A stretch of DNA of 64,000 bases, taken from positions 1 to 64,000 of the forward strand of contig JAAESI010000030.1 of NCBI GenBank assembly GCA_024229515.1, given 5' to 3'. The first letter of the stretch is position 1. Every line of letters starts with the position of its first letter. The notes beneath the pieces were generated by a model. That model searched no databases and had not been told where the DNA came from. It worked only from the letters and a program-made list of their open reading frames with translations. This DNA comes from Pseudomonadota bacterium. GTDB lineage: Bacteria > Myxococcota_A > UBA796 > UBA9615. A program made the position numbers and the translations under genes. This document shows positions 55,670-63,962 of this stretch, in pieces.

Positions 55670-56677
55670 TCACCCCGGAACGGCACGGTCCCAGTCCTCG
55701 CCCGGCCAGATCCCGCAGGCCGGCTCCGCCATGCCGCCCATCCAGAGGCTTCGGCCCATGCCCCGGGTGTGGAAGGCGTAGCCGGGCTCGCCGTCGGGCC
55801 CCACCGCGATGACCCCGGCCATGCCGGAGCCGAAGTGGGACTCCAGCAGCCCGATCGCGGCGGCGCACGCCTCGGTCGCGCCCTTGCCGGCGCGCATCTG
55901 ATCGACGACTTCACGACAGAGAAGGGTCCGAAGAATGGTCTCACCGGTTCCGGTGGCGCACGCCGAGCCCTGCCCGTCGACCGACCAGAGCCCCGCCCCG
56001 ATCATCGGCGAGTCGCCCACCCGGCCGGGCATCTTCATCCAGATCCCGCCCGTGGTCAGGGCCGAGGCGAGCCGCCCCCGGTCGTCCATCGCGACCGCGC
56101 CCACGGTGTCGGCCTGCCCCACGGGACCGTCGCTGTCCTTGTCGCTGCTGGCGTCCCCGAGCACGCCGCCGAGGGCCGCCAGTTGATCTGCCAACGAACC
56201 CGTCGACTCGCTCATCAAGGCCTTGCGGCGTTCCCACTCGGCGATGCGCGGAGCGGAGGGAAAGTCGGGACGCAGGGGTACGCTGATGCTGGCCCCGAAG
56301 GCTTCGGCGCCGCGGCCCACGAGCATGCAGTGGGGGGTGTCGTCCAGCACGTGGCGGGCGAGCACGACGGGGTTGGCGACGCCCTCGACGGCGGCCACTG
56401 CGCCGTAGTCCTGCTCGGTCCCGTCCATGACGGCGGCGTCCATCTCGATGCGTCCGTCGGCGGTCAGACCGGAGCCGAGGCCGGCGTTGAAGACCCCGCT
56501 GTCCTCCATCACGACGTTCACGGTCACGACCGCGTCCACCGCCGAACCGCCGCCGTCCAGGATCGCCGCCCCCGCCACGGCCGCCTCGCGCAGCGCCGCT
56601 CGGTACATGCGCTCGCGCGGGTCGTCCATGCTCTTCATCGAGCCGGCGCCGCCGTGAAGCATGAGGGTGGGTCGCAT
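55670..56677 (-). CDS. Isoaspartyl peptidase/L-asparaginase (Ntn hydrolase)
   Basis: This 335-residue protein has the family opening LMLHGGAGS, then VFNAGLGSGLTADG, and the self-cleavage site with nucleophile Thr191 (ADTVGAVAMD). It is processed to alpha and beta subunits and hydrolyses isoaspartyl dipeptides or asparagine. All main active-site motifs are present. Cytoplasmic. Confidence 0.92.
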   Translation of the reverse strand: MRPTLMLHGGAGSMKSMDDPRERMYRAALREAAVAGAAILDGGGSAVDAVVTVNVVMEDSGVFNAGLGSGLTADGRIEMDAAVMDGTEQDYGAVAAVEGVANPVVLARHVLDDTPHCMLVGRGAEAFGASISVPLRPDFPSAPRIAEWERRKALMSESTGSLADQLAALGGVLGDASSDKDSDGPVGQADTVGAVAMDDRGRLASALTTGGIWMKMPGRVGDSPMIGAGLWSVDGQGSACATGTGETILRTLLCREVVDQMRAGKGATEACAAAIGLLESHFGSGMAGVIAVGPDGEPGYAFHTRGMGRSLWMGGMAEPACGIWPGEDWDRAVPG

Positions 56678-56733
56678 CCGCGGGACCGTAGCAGGACTGT
56701 TCCGCGCGCGTGTGCGGGGGTAGGTTGGCGCCG

Positions 56734-58902
56734 ATGCGACGCCTGTCCCTGATCCTTCTCGCCGCCTTCCTGACGGCCTGCCCCACCGAAGAGCCGCCTC
56801 CCGTGCAGGAGGAGGATCCGACCCCCGAGCCGTTCGACACGTCGGGGTACGAGGTCATCAGCTACGAGCTGACGGAGAAGGACGGCGAGGCCTACAAGGG
56901 CACCGACGACGCCGAGAACGCGTGGAGCGCCGTGCGCTACCACCTCGACACCCCGATGCGCATCGTGGCCATCGGCGCGATGTTCAACGTGCGCGGCGAC
57001 GACGACAAGCCCGCCCACCTCGCCCTGTGGCCCGACCAGGGGCACAACTTCATCAACTGGGACCGCGCCAACCCGTTGGCCGAGTGGGAGCTCGACCTGA
57101 CCAAGGACGAGCACGACGAGGTCTGGCAGGTGCTCCCCCTGGACGAGCCCGTCGACATCGCGTGGCCGCAGCTGGTCTGGCTGGGGCACCACTACCAGGG
57201 GGAGATCGGCCAGCCGGTGCTCGCCGCCGACTCCGACGTCAGCCCGGACCCCTACCTGCTGGCCCACGCGGGCGAGAACGACCAGTACCCGCCGCACGTG
57301 GTCGCGCTGCCGGACCGTCCCGACGACGCCATCGGCGCCGAGGCCTTCGCCTGGGGCGACGGCGACCTCCAGGTCAAGCTCTACGTCGAGCGCTACAACG
57401 TCACCGGCGACGACGAGAAGTGGTTCGCGGACCGCACCGACACCGAGGACCAGCCCACCGGCGTCGGCCTCGCGGGCTCCGGCAGCGTCAGCTTCGGCGA
57501 CTGCAACGACGACGGCTGGATCGACGTGTTCGACGGCCGCCTCCGCGTCAACAACGGCGACGGCACCTTCACGGACGCGCACGACGCCTCGGGCATCACG
57601 CACGGCGGCAACGCCATGTGGGGCGACTTCGACAACGACGGCGACCTCGACGTCTTCATGGGCCGCTGGGACGACAAGCTCTACGCCAACAACGGCGACT
57701 GCACGTTCGTCGACGTCACCGAGCTGTCCGGCATCGACGACACCCAGAGCTACACCACCGGCGACGGCACCGCGGATCAGCACACCCCGACGGTCGCCAC
57801 CGCCTGGGTCGACGTCGACGGCGACGGCCTGCTGGACCTGTACCACTCCAACTTCGGGGACTTCGGCACCGCCGACTGGGCCCTGGACTTCCTGTGGCAC
57901 AACCAGGGCGACGGCACCTTCGTGGACGTCACCGACTCGGCCGGCATGCGCCAGCCGCAAGGCACCGGCAAGGCGGCCCGCACGGTCGGCCCCGCGGACT
58001 GGGACAACGACGGCGACATGGACATCTACGTCGGCAACTACCGACTGCACCGCAACTTCGGCTACAGCAACGACAGCACCCCCGGGGAGCCCGACTTCAC
58101 CGAGGTGGCCGACGGGACGGTGCTCGAAGGCACCGAGGTGGAGGCCGGATCGCTGCAGTACTACTACGGCCACACCATCGGCATGACCTGGGGCGACGTG
58201 GACAACGACGGCGACCTGGACGCCTTCATCGGCAACCTGGCGCACCCGCGCTTCATCGAGTGGAGCGACTGGTCGATGTTCCTGCGCAACGAGCTGACCG
58301 AGACCGGGAGCGCGGACTTCACCGACGTGCGCGAAGAGTCCGGAATGCTGTACCAGGAGACCGACAGCAGCCCGATGCTGTTCGACTACGACAACGACGG
58401 CTTCCTCGACCTCTTCTACACAACGGTCTACCCGTCCCGGCCGAGCTACCTGTACCGGAACAACCAGGACTGGACGTTCACGATGGTGAGCTACGAAGCC
58501 CACACGTGGATCTACGGCGGCTGGGGCGTCAGCTACGCGGACGTCGACAACGACGGCGACCAGGAGATCTACGGCGGACGGTTCTTCGACAACCGCGGCG
58601 TCGACGGGAACAACTGGGTCAAGGTGAAGGCCGTCGGCAGCGGCACGGGCTTCACCAACACCAGCGGCATCGGCACCCGCGTGACCGTCGAGGTCGAGGA
58701 CCGCACGATCATGCGCGAGGTCCGGGCCGGCATCGGCGTCGGCTGCCAGCAGCCGTTGGAGCAGCACATCGGTCTGGGCCAGGCCGAAATCGCGACCGTC
58801 ACCGTCTCGTTCCCGGTCACCGGCGAGACCGTCGAGATCACCGACGTCGCCGCCGGCGAGCGGCTGGTCGTCTACGAGGACGGCACGGTCCTGTCTCGTT
58901 GA
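56734..58902 (+). CDS. FG-GAP/VCBS repeat lipoprotein with ASPIC/UnbV domain
   Basis: This 722-residue protein has lipobox LTAC (Cys16) and tether CPTEEPPPVQEEDPTPEP. After a first beta domain it has FG-GAP/VCBS repeats with calcium-binding loops (DFDNDGDLDVF, DVDGDGLLDLY, DWDNDGDMDIY, DVDNDGDLDAF) and a C-terminal ASPIC/UnbV domain (TSGIGTRVTVEVEDRT). Such proteins are cell-surface beta-propellers of unknown ligand. The start at 56734 places the signal peptide at the N-terminus. Confidence 0.85.
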   Translation: MRRLSLILLAAFLTACPTEEPPPVQEEDPTPEPFDTSGYEVISYELTEKDGEAYKGTDDAENAWSAVRYHLDTPMRIVAIGAMFNVRGDDDKPAHLALWPDQGHNFINWDRANPLAEWELDLTKDEHDEVWQVLPLDEPVDIAWPQLVWLGHHYQGEIGQPVLAADSDVSPDPYLLAHAGENDQYPPHVVALPDRPDDAIGAEAFAWGDGDLQVKLYVERYNVTGDDEKWFADRTDTEDQPTGVGLAGSGSVSFGDCNDDGWIDVFDGRLRVNNGDGTFTDAHDASGITHGGNAMWGDFDNDGDLDVFMGRWDDKLYANNGDCTFVDVTELSGIDDTQSYTTGDGTADQHTPTVATAWVDVDGDGLLDLYHSNFGDFGTADWALDFLWHNQGDGTFVDVTDSAGMRQPQGTGKAARTVGPADWDNDGDMDIYVGNYRLHRNFGYSNDSTPGEPDFTEVADGTVLEGTEVEAGSLQYYYGHTIGMTWGDVDNDGDLDAFIGNLAHPRFIEWSDWSMFLRNELTETGSADFTDVREESGMLYQETDSSPMLFDYDNDGFLDLFYTTVYPSRPSYLYRNNQDWTFTMVSYEAHTWIYGGWGVSYADVDNDGDQEIYGGRFFDNRGVDGNNWVKVKAVGSGTGFTNTSGIGTRVTVEVEDRTIMREVRAGIGVGCQQPLEQHIGLGQAEIATVTVSFPVTGETVEITDVAAGERLVVYEDGTVLSR

Positions 58903-59828
58903 GCGCGGTCCACCTCAGCCGCTGCGACGCCTACGAGCGCGCCGCGGTCGAAGCCTCGATCGACGCCGTCTGGACCGCGGACATCGCCCGCGGGAGCCGG
59001 GTGCTGGTCAAGCCCAACTTCCTCAAGGCGGCCCCCGCCGAGCGCTCGATCGGTCCCCACCCGGAGGTGGTGCGCGCGGTCTGCCTGAAGCTCCTGGAGG
59101 CGGGCGCCGAGGTCACGATCGCCGACTCCCCCGCCTTCGGCACGGCCCGGGGCGTGGCGAAGGCCAACGGGGTGATCACCGTCGCCGACGAGTTGGGAAT
59201 CCGCGTCCACGGCTTCTCCCCGATCCCCCGCTACATCAAGACCGGCACACCCACGAACCTGACCCTGCAGCTGGCCCGCGACGTCCTGGACGCCGACGCC
59301 GTCATCAACCTGTGCAAGCTCAAGAGCCACCAACAGCTGGGCCTGACCCTGGCGGTCAAGAACCTGTTCGGCTGCATCGTGGGCAAGCGCAAGCCGGCCT
59401 GGCACCTGCGGCTGGGGGACCGGGACAACCTCTTCGGCGAGATGCTGGTGGAGGTCTACCGCCACGTCGCCCCGGTGCTGAACGTGTGCGACGGCGTGAT
59501 CGCGATGGAGGGCAACGGCCCCAGCGAAGGCGATCCCCGCCCCGTCAGGGTGATCGCGGCGGCCGCCGATGCCGTCGCGTTGGACGTCGTCCTGGCCACC
59601 CTGGTCGGCTTCGACGCGGAGCTTCTGCGCACCACCCGCGCGGCCCGCACCCTCGGCGTGGGCACCCCCGATCTGGCCGACATCGACGTGATCGGAGCCG
59701 CCCTGGAGGACTGGGACATCCGAGACTGGAAGCGCGCCGACGGCATGCCGATCTTCTTCGACCCGGTGCGTGTCGGGAAGTCGACCGCCCGCCAGGCCCG
59801 GTACGTACTCGGCCTCCGAACGAGGTGA
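58899..59828 (+). CDS. DUF362 domain protein
   Basis: This 309-residue protein matches DUF362: VLVKPNFLKAA, GPHPEVVRAVCLKL, ADSPAFGTARGVAK, INLCKLKSHQQLGLTLAVKN, LFGCIVGKRKP and GVIAMEGNGPSEGDPR. The family is often fused to ferredoxins but here stands alone. The TTG at 58899 overlaps the previous stop as TTGA. Function is unknown. Confidence 0.88.
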   Translation: MSAVHLSRCDAYERAAVEASIDAVWTADIARGSRVLVKPNFLKAAPAERSIGPHPEVVRAVCLKLLEAGAEVTIADSPAFGTARGVAKANGVITVADELGIRVHGFSPIPRYIKTGTPTNLTLQLARDVLDADAVINLCKLKSHQQLGLTLAVKNLFGCIVGKRKPAWHLRLGDRDNLFGEMLVEVYRHVAPVLNVCDGVIAMEGNGPSEGDPRPVRVIAAAADAVALDVVLATLVGFDAELLRTTRAARTLGVGTPDLADIDVIGAALEDWDIRDWKRADGMPIFFDPVRVGKSTARQARYVLGLRTR

Positions 59829-59829
59829 C

Positions 59830-60574
59830 GTGAAGCTCCCCTGGCGCGGCCACAAGCTTCGAGACACGCGGATCCTGGCCACGGTCTGCGGGCTGTTCTT
59901 CGGCGCGCCGATCTGGATCGGCCTCGCCATCTGGACCTTCTTCAACGTCATCGGCCCCGACAACAAGGCGCGGGGCCTGGCGTGGGGGGGCACCGAGTCG
60001 GTGATGATCGTCGCCGGGATCGCGGCGATGTTCGGCCTGCCGCTGAGCGTGTGGTGGCGCGCCCGCAAGCACGAGAACCGGACCGCCGCCGTCACCGAGT
60101 CCTTCAAGGGGCTCGGCCTGCCGCTCCGCCTGGAGGCGGGTCCCGCGAGCAGGCGGGGTCGGGACGTGTTCGCCATCGAGGCCGAGTCCAAGAAGGTCCC
60201 CGACCGATTGGCGCTGCGCCGCCAGGGGCTCATCGGCTTCGACATCAAGACCGGGGATGCCGACTTCGACTCGACGTTCTACATCGCCGGCGACGAGCAG
60301 CGGGCGCTCGCGGTCCTGGATTCGCAGGCCCGGCGCCTCGTCCTGGCGCTCCTGGAGGACTACCGCGCGGAAGCTCCTGGAGGGCCCCGACGTGCGCGCC
60401 GTGCTGACCGTAGCGAGCGCGCTGGGGCTGGAGGAGGAGGAGGCCGCCCTGCGTGCCCGAGCAGCGGGGGCCCGGGACCAGCTTGGCCTCGCGCCGGAAG
60501 CGGGGGGTGAGCTCAGCGTCGCAGGGTCGGCGGCAGGAGCGCTCAGTCGGGCGAAGGAGCCGCAGAAGGGGTAA
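59830..60574 (+). CDS. Two-TM membrane protein, probably frameshifted near its 3' end
   Basis: The GTG at 59830, one base after the DUF362 stop, opens a protein with two transmembrane segments (about 13-38 and 56-75) and a cytoplasmic domain. Up to about base 60365 the protein is in frame 1; the next frame then reads a better sequence, KLLEGPDVRAVLTVASALGL to 60574, while frame 1 turns into low-complexity Arg/Gly/Pro up to 60510. One extra base (or two missing) around 60360-60375 would explain this. The family is unknown. Confidence 0.55.
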
Positions 60575-60584
60575 GGACCACGGA

Positions 60585-60612
60585 TTGACACTGCAACTTT
60601 CGCTTCTATATT
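60585..60612 (+). promoter_or_regulatory. Sigma-70 type promoter
   Basis: TTGACA (60585-60590) and TATATT (60607-60612) are spaced by 16 bases. It sits 25 bases before the ATG of the A-type carrier gene, which has a strong AGGAGG at 60625-60630. It is the clearest promoter in the window. Confidence 0.75.
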
Positions 60613-60636
60613 GCTGGTCGGATCAGGAGGCATCTC

Positions 60637-60972
60637 ATGGAAACCATCGCTCTCACCGCCAAGGCCGTCGACGCGGTCAAGCTCGCCATCTCCGAAGAGG
60701 GCCTCGAAGGCCACGGTCTTCGGGTCGCCGTCGTGGGTGGCGGTTGCTCCGGCTACAGCTACGCGCTCGACTTCGCCGACCTTGGCGAGGACATCGACGA
60801 GGAAGACCTCGCCCTCGATTTCGACGGCCTCCCCGTCTACATCGACCCGCACAGCGCCCAGCTACTCGGCACCACCGAGATCGACTACGTCGAGACGCTG
60901 CAGAAGAAGGGGTTCGTGTTCAACAACCCCAACGCGACCACGACGTGCGGTTGCGGCTCCAGCTTCTCCTAG
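60637..60972 (+). CDS. A-type Fe-S carrier (IscA/ErpA-like)
   Basis: This 111-residue HesB family protein has the three conserved cysteines: Cys37 (GGGCSGYSY) and Cys104/Cys106 (TTCGCGSSF). Its body is more acidic than that of the IscA in the isc operon. A role as ErpA, handing clusters to apoproteins, is plausible. It heads the block carrier, rhodanese, sodN, sodX, nickel permease, although sodN also has its own possible promoter. Confidence 0.9.
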   Translation: METIALTAKAVDAVKLAISEEGLEGHGLRVAVVGGGCSGYSYALDFADLGEDIDEEDLALDFDGLPVYIDPHSAQLLGTTEIDYVETLQKKGFVFNNPNATTTCGCGSSFS

Positions 60973-60982
60973 ACCTCTCCCT

Positions 60983-61513
60983 TTGATTCGTAAGCTCGCC
61001 AAGAAGGGCCTGAAGGCCGCCAAAGCGGTCGCCGGCGCCGGTCGTGGATTCGTCCGCGGTCAGGAAGGCGTGGGCTACGGCGTCGGCGAATACGAGGACA
61101 TCGAGCGCCTCCGCGCCGAGGCCCGAGCCCAGGACGAGGCCGAGGGCAACACCACGGACGAGGGCGACCTCGCCGCCATCGAAGACGGCACCCCCGAGAT
61201 CAGCGCCGAAGACCTGCGCGTCATGCTCGAGATCGAGGAGGGCGAGGACCTCCCCATCCTCGTGGACGTGCGCGAGGACACCGAGTGGTCCGGTGGGCAC
61301 CTGCCGGGCGCGGTGCACTACCGCCTCGGGGCCCTCGAGGACCACGCCGCCGACATCGACCGCAACCGCATCGTGGTCACGTACTGCCACTCCGGCATGC
61401 GTTCCATCGACGGCAGCTACGTGCTCAAGCGCGCCGGCTTCCCCCGGGTCATGAGCCTCGCCGGCGGCATCGTCGCCTGGCAGGAAGCAGGGAACGAAGT
61501 CGTCACCGACTAG
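60983..61513 (+). CDS. Rhodanese domain protein
   Basis: This 176-residue protein has a basic N-terminal helix (MIRKLAKKGLKAAKAVAGAG), an acidic linker and a C-terminal rhodanese domain with VDVREDTEWSGGHLPGA and the active-site loop YCHSGMRS (Cys135). It can carry a persulfide. The start is TTG at 60983, 10 bases after the carrier gene; ATGs in this frame upstream are absent. Next to an Fe-S carrier, it may supply or handle sulfur. Confidence 0.82.
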   Translation: MIRKLAKKGLKAAKAVAGAGRGFVRGQEGVGYGVGEYEDIERLRAEARAQDEAEGNTTDEGDLAAIEDGTPEISAEDLRVMLEIEEGEDLPILVDVREDTEWSGGHLPGAVHYRLGALEDHAADIDRNRIVVTYCHSGMRSIDGSYVLKRAGFPRVMSLAGGIVAWQEAGNEVVTD

Positions 61514-61517
61514 CGAA

Positions 61518-61546
61518 TTGACACTGGCCTGAACCGAGGCAAGGAT
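61518..61546 (+). promoter_or_regulatory. Possible promoter upstream of sodN
   Basis: TTGACACTG (61518-61526) repeats the start of the promoter at 60585 (TTGACACTG). A weak -10 candidate AAGGAT lies 17 bases further (61541-61546). It may give sodN its own transcription, separate from the carrier gene. No operator could be identified. Confidence 0.35.
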
Positions 61547-61580
61547 CCGCTCCCTTCAATCACGAGGAGTGAGCGTTTTC

Positions 61581-62054
61581 ATGCTGAACAAGGTCATCGA
61601 TTCCCTTCGCAACACCACCCCGGCCGCCACGGCAGAGGCCCACTGCGACGGCCCCTGCGGCGTCTACGATCCGTCGTCCGCGCGCATCGCCGCCGAGGCG
61701 TCCCTGTCGATGACCAAGAAGATCCTCGCGCTGACGCCGCCCTCGGGTGACGACAGCGTCGCGTGGGCCAACTACCTCAACAAGCTTGGTCGCTACGTCG
61801 CGATCAAGGAGGAGCAGACGCACCTCGCCAAGGAGGAGCTGCTGGTGCTCTGGACGGACTACTTCAAGCCGGTCCACCTCGAGCAGCACCCGGACCTGCA
61901 CACGCTGTTCTGGACCGCCGCGAAGGCCTGCTCCGCGGTCAAGGTCGAGGTCAGCCTCCAGCACGCCACCGAGCTGATGGAGATCGTCGAGAAGATCCAC
62001 AACATCTTCTGGGCCACCAAGGACCGCGACGTCGCTTGGTACACCGCCTCGTAG
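61581..62054 (+). CDS. sodN: Nickel superoxide dismutase
   Basis: This 157-residue precursor has the diagnostic nickel hook HCDGPCGVYDP at 21-31; cleavage after Ala20 would give mature His1, Cys2 and Cys6. The remainder is the four-helix bundle. It disproportionates superoxide. ATG 61581 follows GAGGAG; GTG at 61569 is less likely. There is no export signal, so it is cytoplasmic, and it needs the protease encoded next. Confidence 0.96.
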   Translation: MLNKVIDSLRNTTPAATAEAHCDGPCGVYDPSSARIAAEASLSMTKKILALTPPSGDDSVAWANYLNKLGRYVAIKEEQTHLAKEELLVLWTDYFKPVHLEQHPDLHTLFWTAAKACSAVKVEVSLQHATELMEIVEKIHNIFWATKDRDVAWYTAS

Positions 62055-62353
62055 AGACGGTTCTCTGGGCCTTCGGGCGCAGAACCCGGGTCGTCGTTCA
62101 GGGTTCCTCGATGGAGCCGACCCTGACCGACGGCGACGAGGTCCTCGTCCGTCCCGGGCCCGCCACGGCGGGTGACATCGTCCACGTCCGGCATCCGTTC
62201 CGCGCCGACATCACGCTCATCAAGCGGCTGACGTCGACGGACGGGGGGCTGACCGTGGCCGGCGACAACCCCGCTGGCAGCTCCGATTCCCGCACGCTCG
62301 GCGTGCTCCCCGCCGACCACCTCATCGGCCGCGTCACGAGCGTGCTCCCATGA
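62036..62353 (+). CDS. sodX: Nickel SOD maturation protease SodX
   Basis: This signal-peptidase-like protein of about 105 residues has the nucleophile motif GSSMEPTLTDGDEVLV and the Lys-containing strand DITLIKRLTS, and then AGDNPAGSSDSRTLG, as in peptidase S26/SodX proteins. It cleaves the sodN leader. There is no ATG before the motif; the TTG at 62036 overlaps the sodN end by 19 bases and is preceded by AAGGA, so I propose it as start. It lacks a membrane anchor, as expected for SodX. Confidence 0.9.
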   Translation: MVHRLVETVLWAFGRRTRVVVQGSSMEPTLTDGDEVLVRPGPATAGDIVHVRHPFRADITLIKRLTSTDGGLTVAGDNPAGSSDSRTLGVLPADHLIGRVTSVLP

Positions 62354-63078
62354 CCGAAGAGAGCGTCTACGTCCTCCTCACGACCGCGATCGGCATCGCG
62401 TTCGTGCACACGCTCATCGGGGTCGATCACAGCCTCCCGTTCGTCGTGCTCGCCAAGGCCCAGCGGTGGTCGATGCGCAAGCTCATGGGCGTGGTCGCGC
62501 TGTGCGGGGTGGGTCACGTGCTCGGCTCGATCGTGCTCGGCGGGGTCGGCATCTCGCTGGGCGTCGCCATCGACCGACTGGAGTGGATCGAGGGCACCCG
62601 CGGGGACGTGGCCGCCTGGCTGCTGATCGGCTTCGGCCTCGTCTACTTCGCCTGGGGCGTGGTGCGGCGCGTGCGGGGCAAGGAGCACAGCCACTGGCAC
62701 AAGCACCTGGACGGGCTCGAGCACGACCACCACCACCACCACAACAACGAGCACATGCACGCCCACGTGGAGCACAAGGTGAACCGGCGGTTGGTGACCA
62801 CCTGGACGCTGTTCATCATCTTCGCGTTCGGCCCCTGCGAGGCGCTCATCCCCCTGCTCATGGCGCCCGCCTGGGCCCACAGTTGGGGGCTCGTGGTCGC
62901 GGTCGCGGCGCTGTTCGGCGTCGTCACGATCGGCACGATGATGGGGGTCGTCGCGCTGGCCTACCGCGGCATCAACAGCCGCCTGTTCGCGAAGCTCGAA
63001 CTCGAGAAGTGGGCCGACGCCCTCGCCGGCCTCGCCATCGCGGGCAGCGGGGGAGCCATCAAGCTCCTGGGGATCTAG
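62350..63078 (+). CDS. Nickel/cobalt permease-like membrane protein with His-rich loop
   Basis: This 242-residue protein has about six transmembrane helices, the family motif HTLIGVDHSLPF (His20, Asp26, His27) and a long cytoplasmic loop with HDHHHHHNNEHMHAH-like sequence (about 120-140), a probable metal buffer. UreH/NicO/TauE-like proteins of this kind bring in nickel. The ATG overlaps the sodX stop (ATGA), so it is coupled and probably supplies Ni for SodN. Confidence 0.85.
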   Translation: MTEESVYVLLTTAIGIAFVHTLIGVDHSLPFVVLAKAQRWSMRKLMGVVALCGVGHVLGSIVLGGVGISLGVAIDRLEWIEGTRGDVAAWLLIGFGLVYFAWGVVRRVRGKEHSHWHKHLDGLEHDHHHHHNNEHMHAHVEHKVNRRLVTTWTLFIIFAFGPCEALIPLLMAPAWAHSWGLVVAVAALFGVVTIGTMMGVVALAYRGINSRLFAKLELEKWADALAGLAIAGSGGAIKLLGI

Positions 63079-63082
63079 CCCC

Positions 63083-63904
63083 TCAGCCGCCGGCGGAAGC
63101 CGCGATGAGGAAGACAGCCAGGCCGATCGGGTAGATGAGACCGGCGTTGGCCATGTTGCTGCTGGCGAGGTTGTCCAGCGTCTCCTGGGTGTCCTCAAGC
63201 AGGTCCGCCGTGCCCTCTTCCTGGGCTGCGCTGTAGACCGCGAAGAAGGTCACCATCTCCGGCAGCGAGGTGCAGAACCCGAGGATCCAGCCGGCGATGG
63301 CGGGGTGGATGCCCATGGCGTTGACGACGTCCTCGGTGGCCCACCCCAGGAAGACGCCCACGACGGCCACCGCGACCAGGGCGGTGAAGACGAGGATGAG
63401 GCCTAGGCGCACGCTGCCGACGGTCTTGCTCGCGGGCTCCTCGGAGCTGCGGTTCATGCGCTTGTCGACGATGCGGTACAGGAAGAAGAAGCCCAGCAGC
63501 ACGGGCACCACCACCCAGTGGGTGTCCAGCTCCAGCTTCATGAGCGCGAGGGGCACCACGACGGCGACGACGCTGAAGCCGATCTCGTCCAGGAACCGGC
63601 GGTGCATCAGCTCGTGCAGCTGCCGGTAGTACGTCATCGCGACCAACATCAGCGTGGTGTTGATGATGTTGGAGGCGGCGATGTTCCACAGGCCCGCCTC
63701 CCAGACGCCGGAGAGTCCGGCGGCCACGAGCACGACCAGCTCGGGAGCGGAGGTGGCGAGACCGGTCGCCTGGCCGCGGGTCTTGGCGGACCAGTTCAGT
63801 GCGCCGGCGAGCTGGTCCAGCCCCTTGATGAGGCCGTAGCGCACCAGGGCGATGATCACGCCCGCGCAGACCAGCATCACAACGACCGACATCAACGCCT
63901 CCAA
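63083..63904 (-). CDS. Na+/Ca2+ exchanger family membrane protein
   Basis: This 273-residue protein has about eight to ten transmembrane helices and the two alpha repeats: GLATSAPELVVLVAAGLSG with ASNIINTTL, and GFCTSLPEMVTFFAVYSAA with SSNMANAGL. The acidic residues of both repeats (Glu in SAPE and SLPE) that bind cations are present. It is shorter than average. MSVVVMLVC (63892) is an alternative start. It is convergent with the permease gene. Confidence 0.85.
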   Translation of the reverse strand: MEALMSVVVMLVCAGVIIALVRYGLIKGLDQLAGALNWSAKTRGQATGLATSAPELVVLVAAGLSGVWEAGLWNIAASNIINTTLMLVAMTYYRQLHELMHRRFLDEIGFSVVAVVVPLALMKLELDTHWVVVPVLLGFFFLYRIVDKRMNRSSEEPASKTVGSVRLGLILVFTALVAVAVVGVFLGWATEDVVNAMGIHPAIAGWILGFCTSLPEMVTFFAVYSAAQEEGTADLLEDTQETLDNLASSNMANAGLIYPIGLAVFLIAASAGG

Positions 63905-63910
63905 ACGCAG

Positions 63911-63934
63911 AAACCCCGGCCGAAGCCAGGGTTT
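63911..63934 (-). terminator. UUCG-loop hairpin, likely terminator of the next minus-strand gene
   Basis: On the minus strand AAACCCTGGC, TTCG and GCCGGGGTTT form a 10-base-pair stem with one mismatch closed by the stable C(UUCG)G tetraloop, followed by TTTCTG. It lies between the stop of the partial gene at 63963 and the start of the exchanger gene. Confidence 0.6.
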
Positions 63935-63962
63935 CGTGCTCGAACTCTACAGAGGGGAACGG

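Noticed and set aside
61763-62110. Long upstream extension of the sodX frame inside sodN
   Set aside because: It is a shadow of sodN; the first plausible start is the TTG at 62036.
63086-63095. Palindrome CCGCCGGCGG near the convergent ends of the permease and exchanger genes
   Set aside because: It lies inside the exchanger coding end, and short GC palindromes of this kind are expected by chance.
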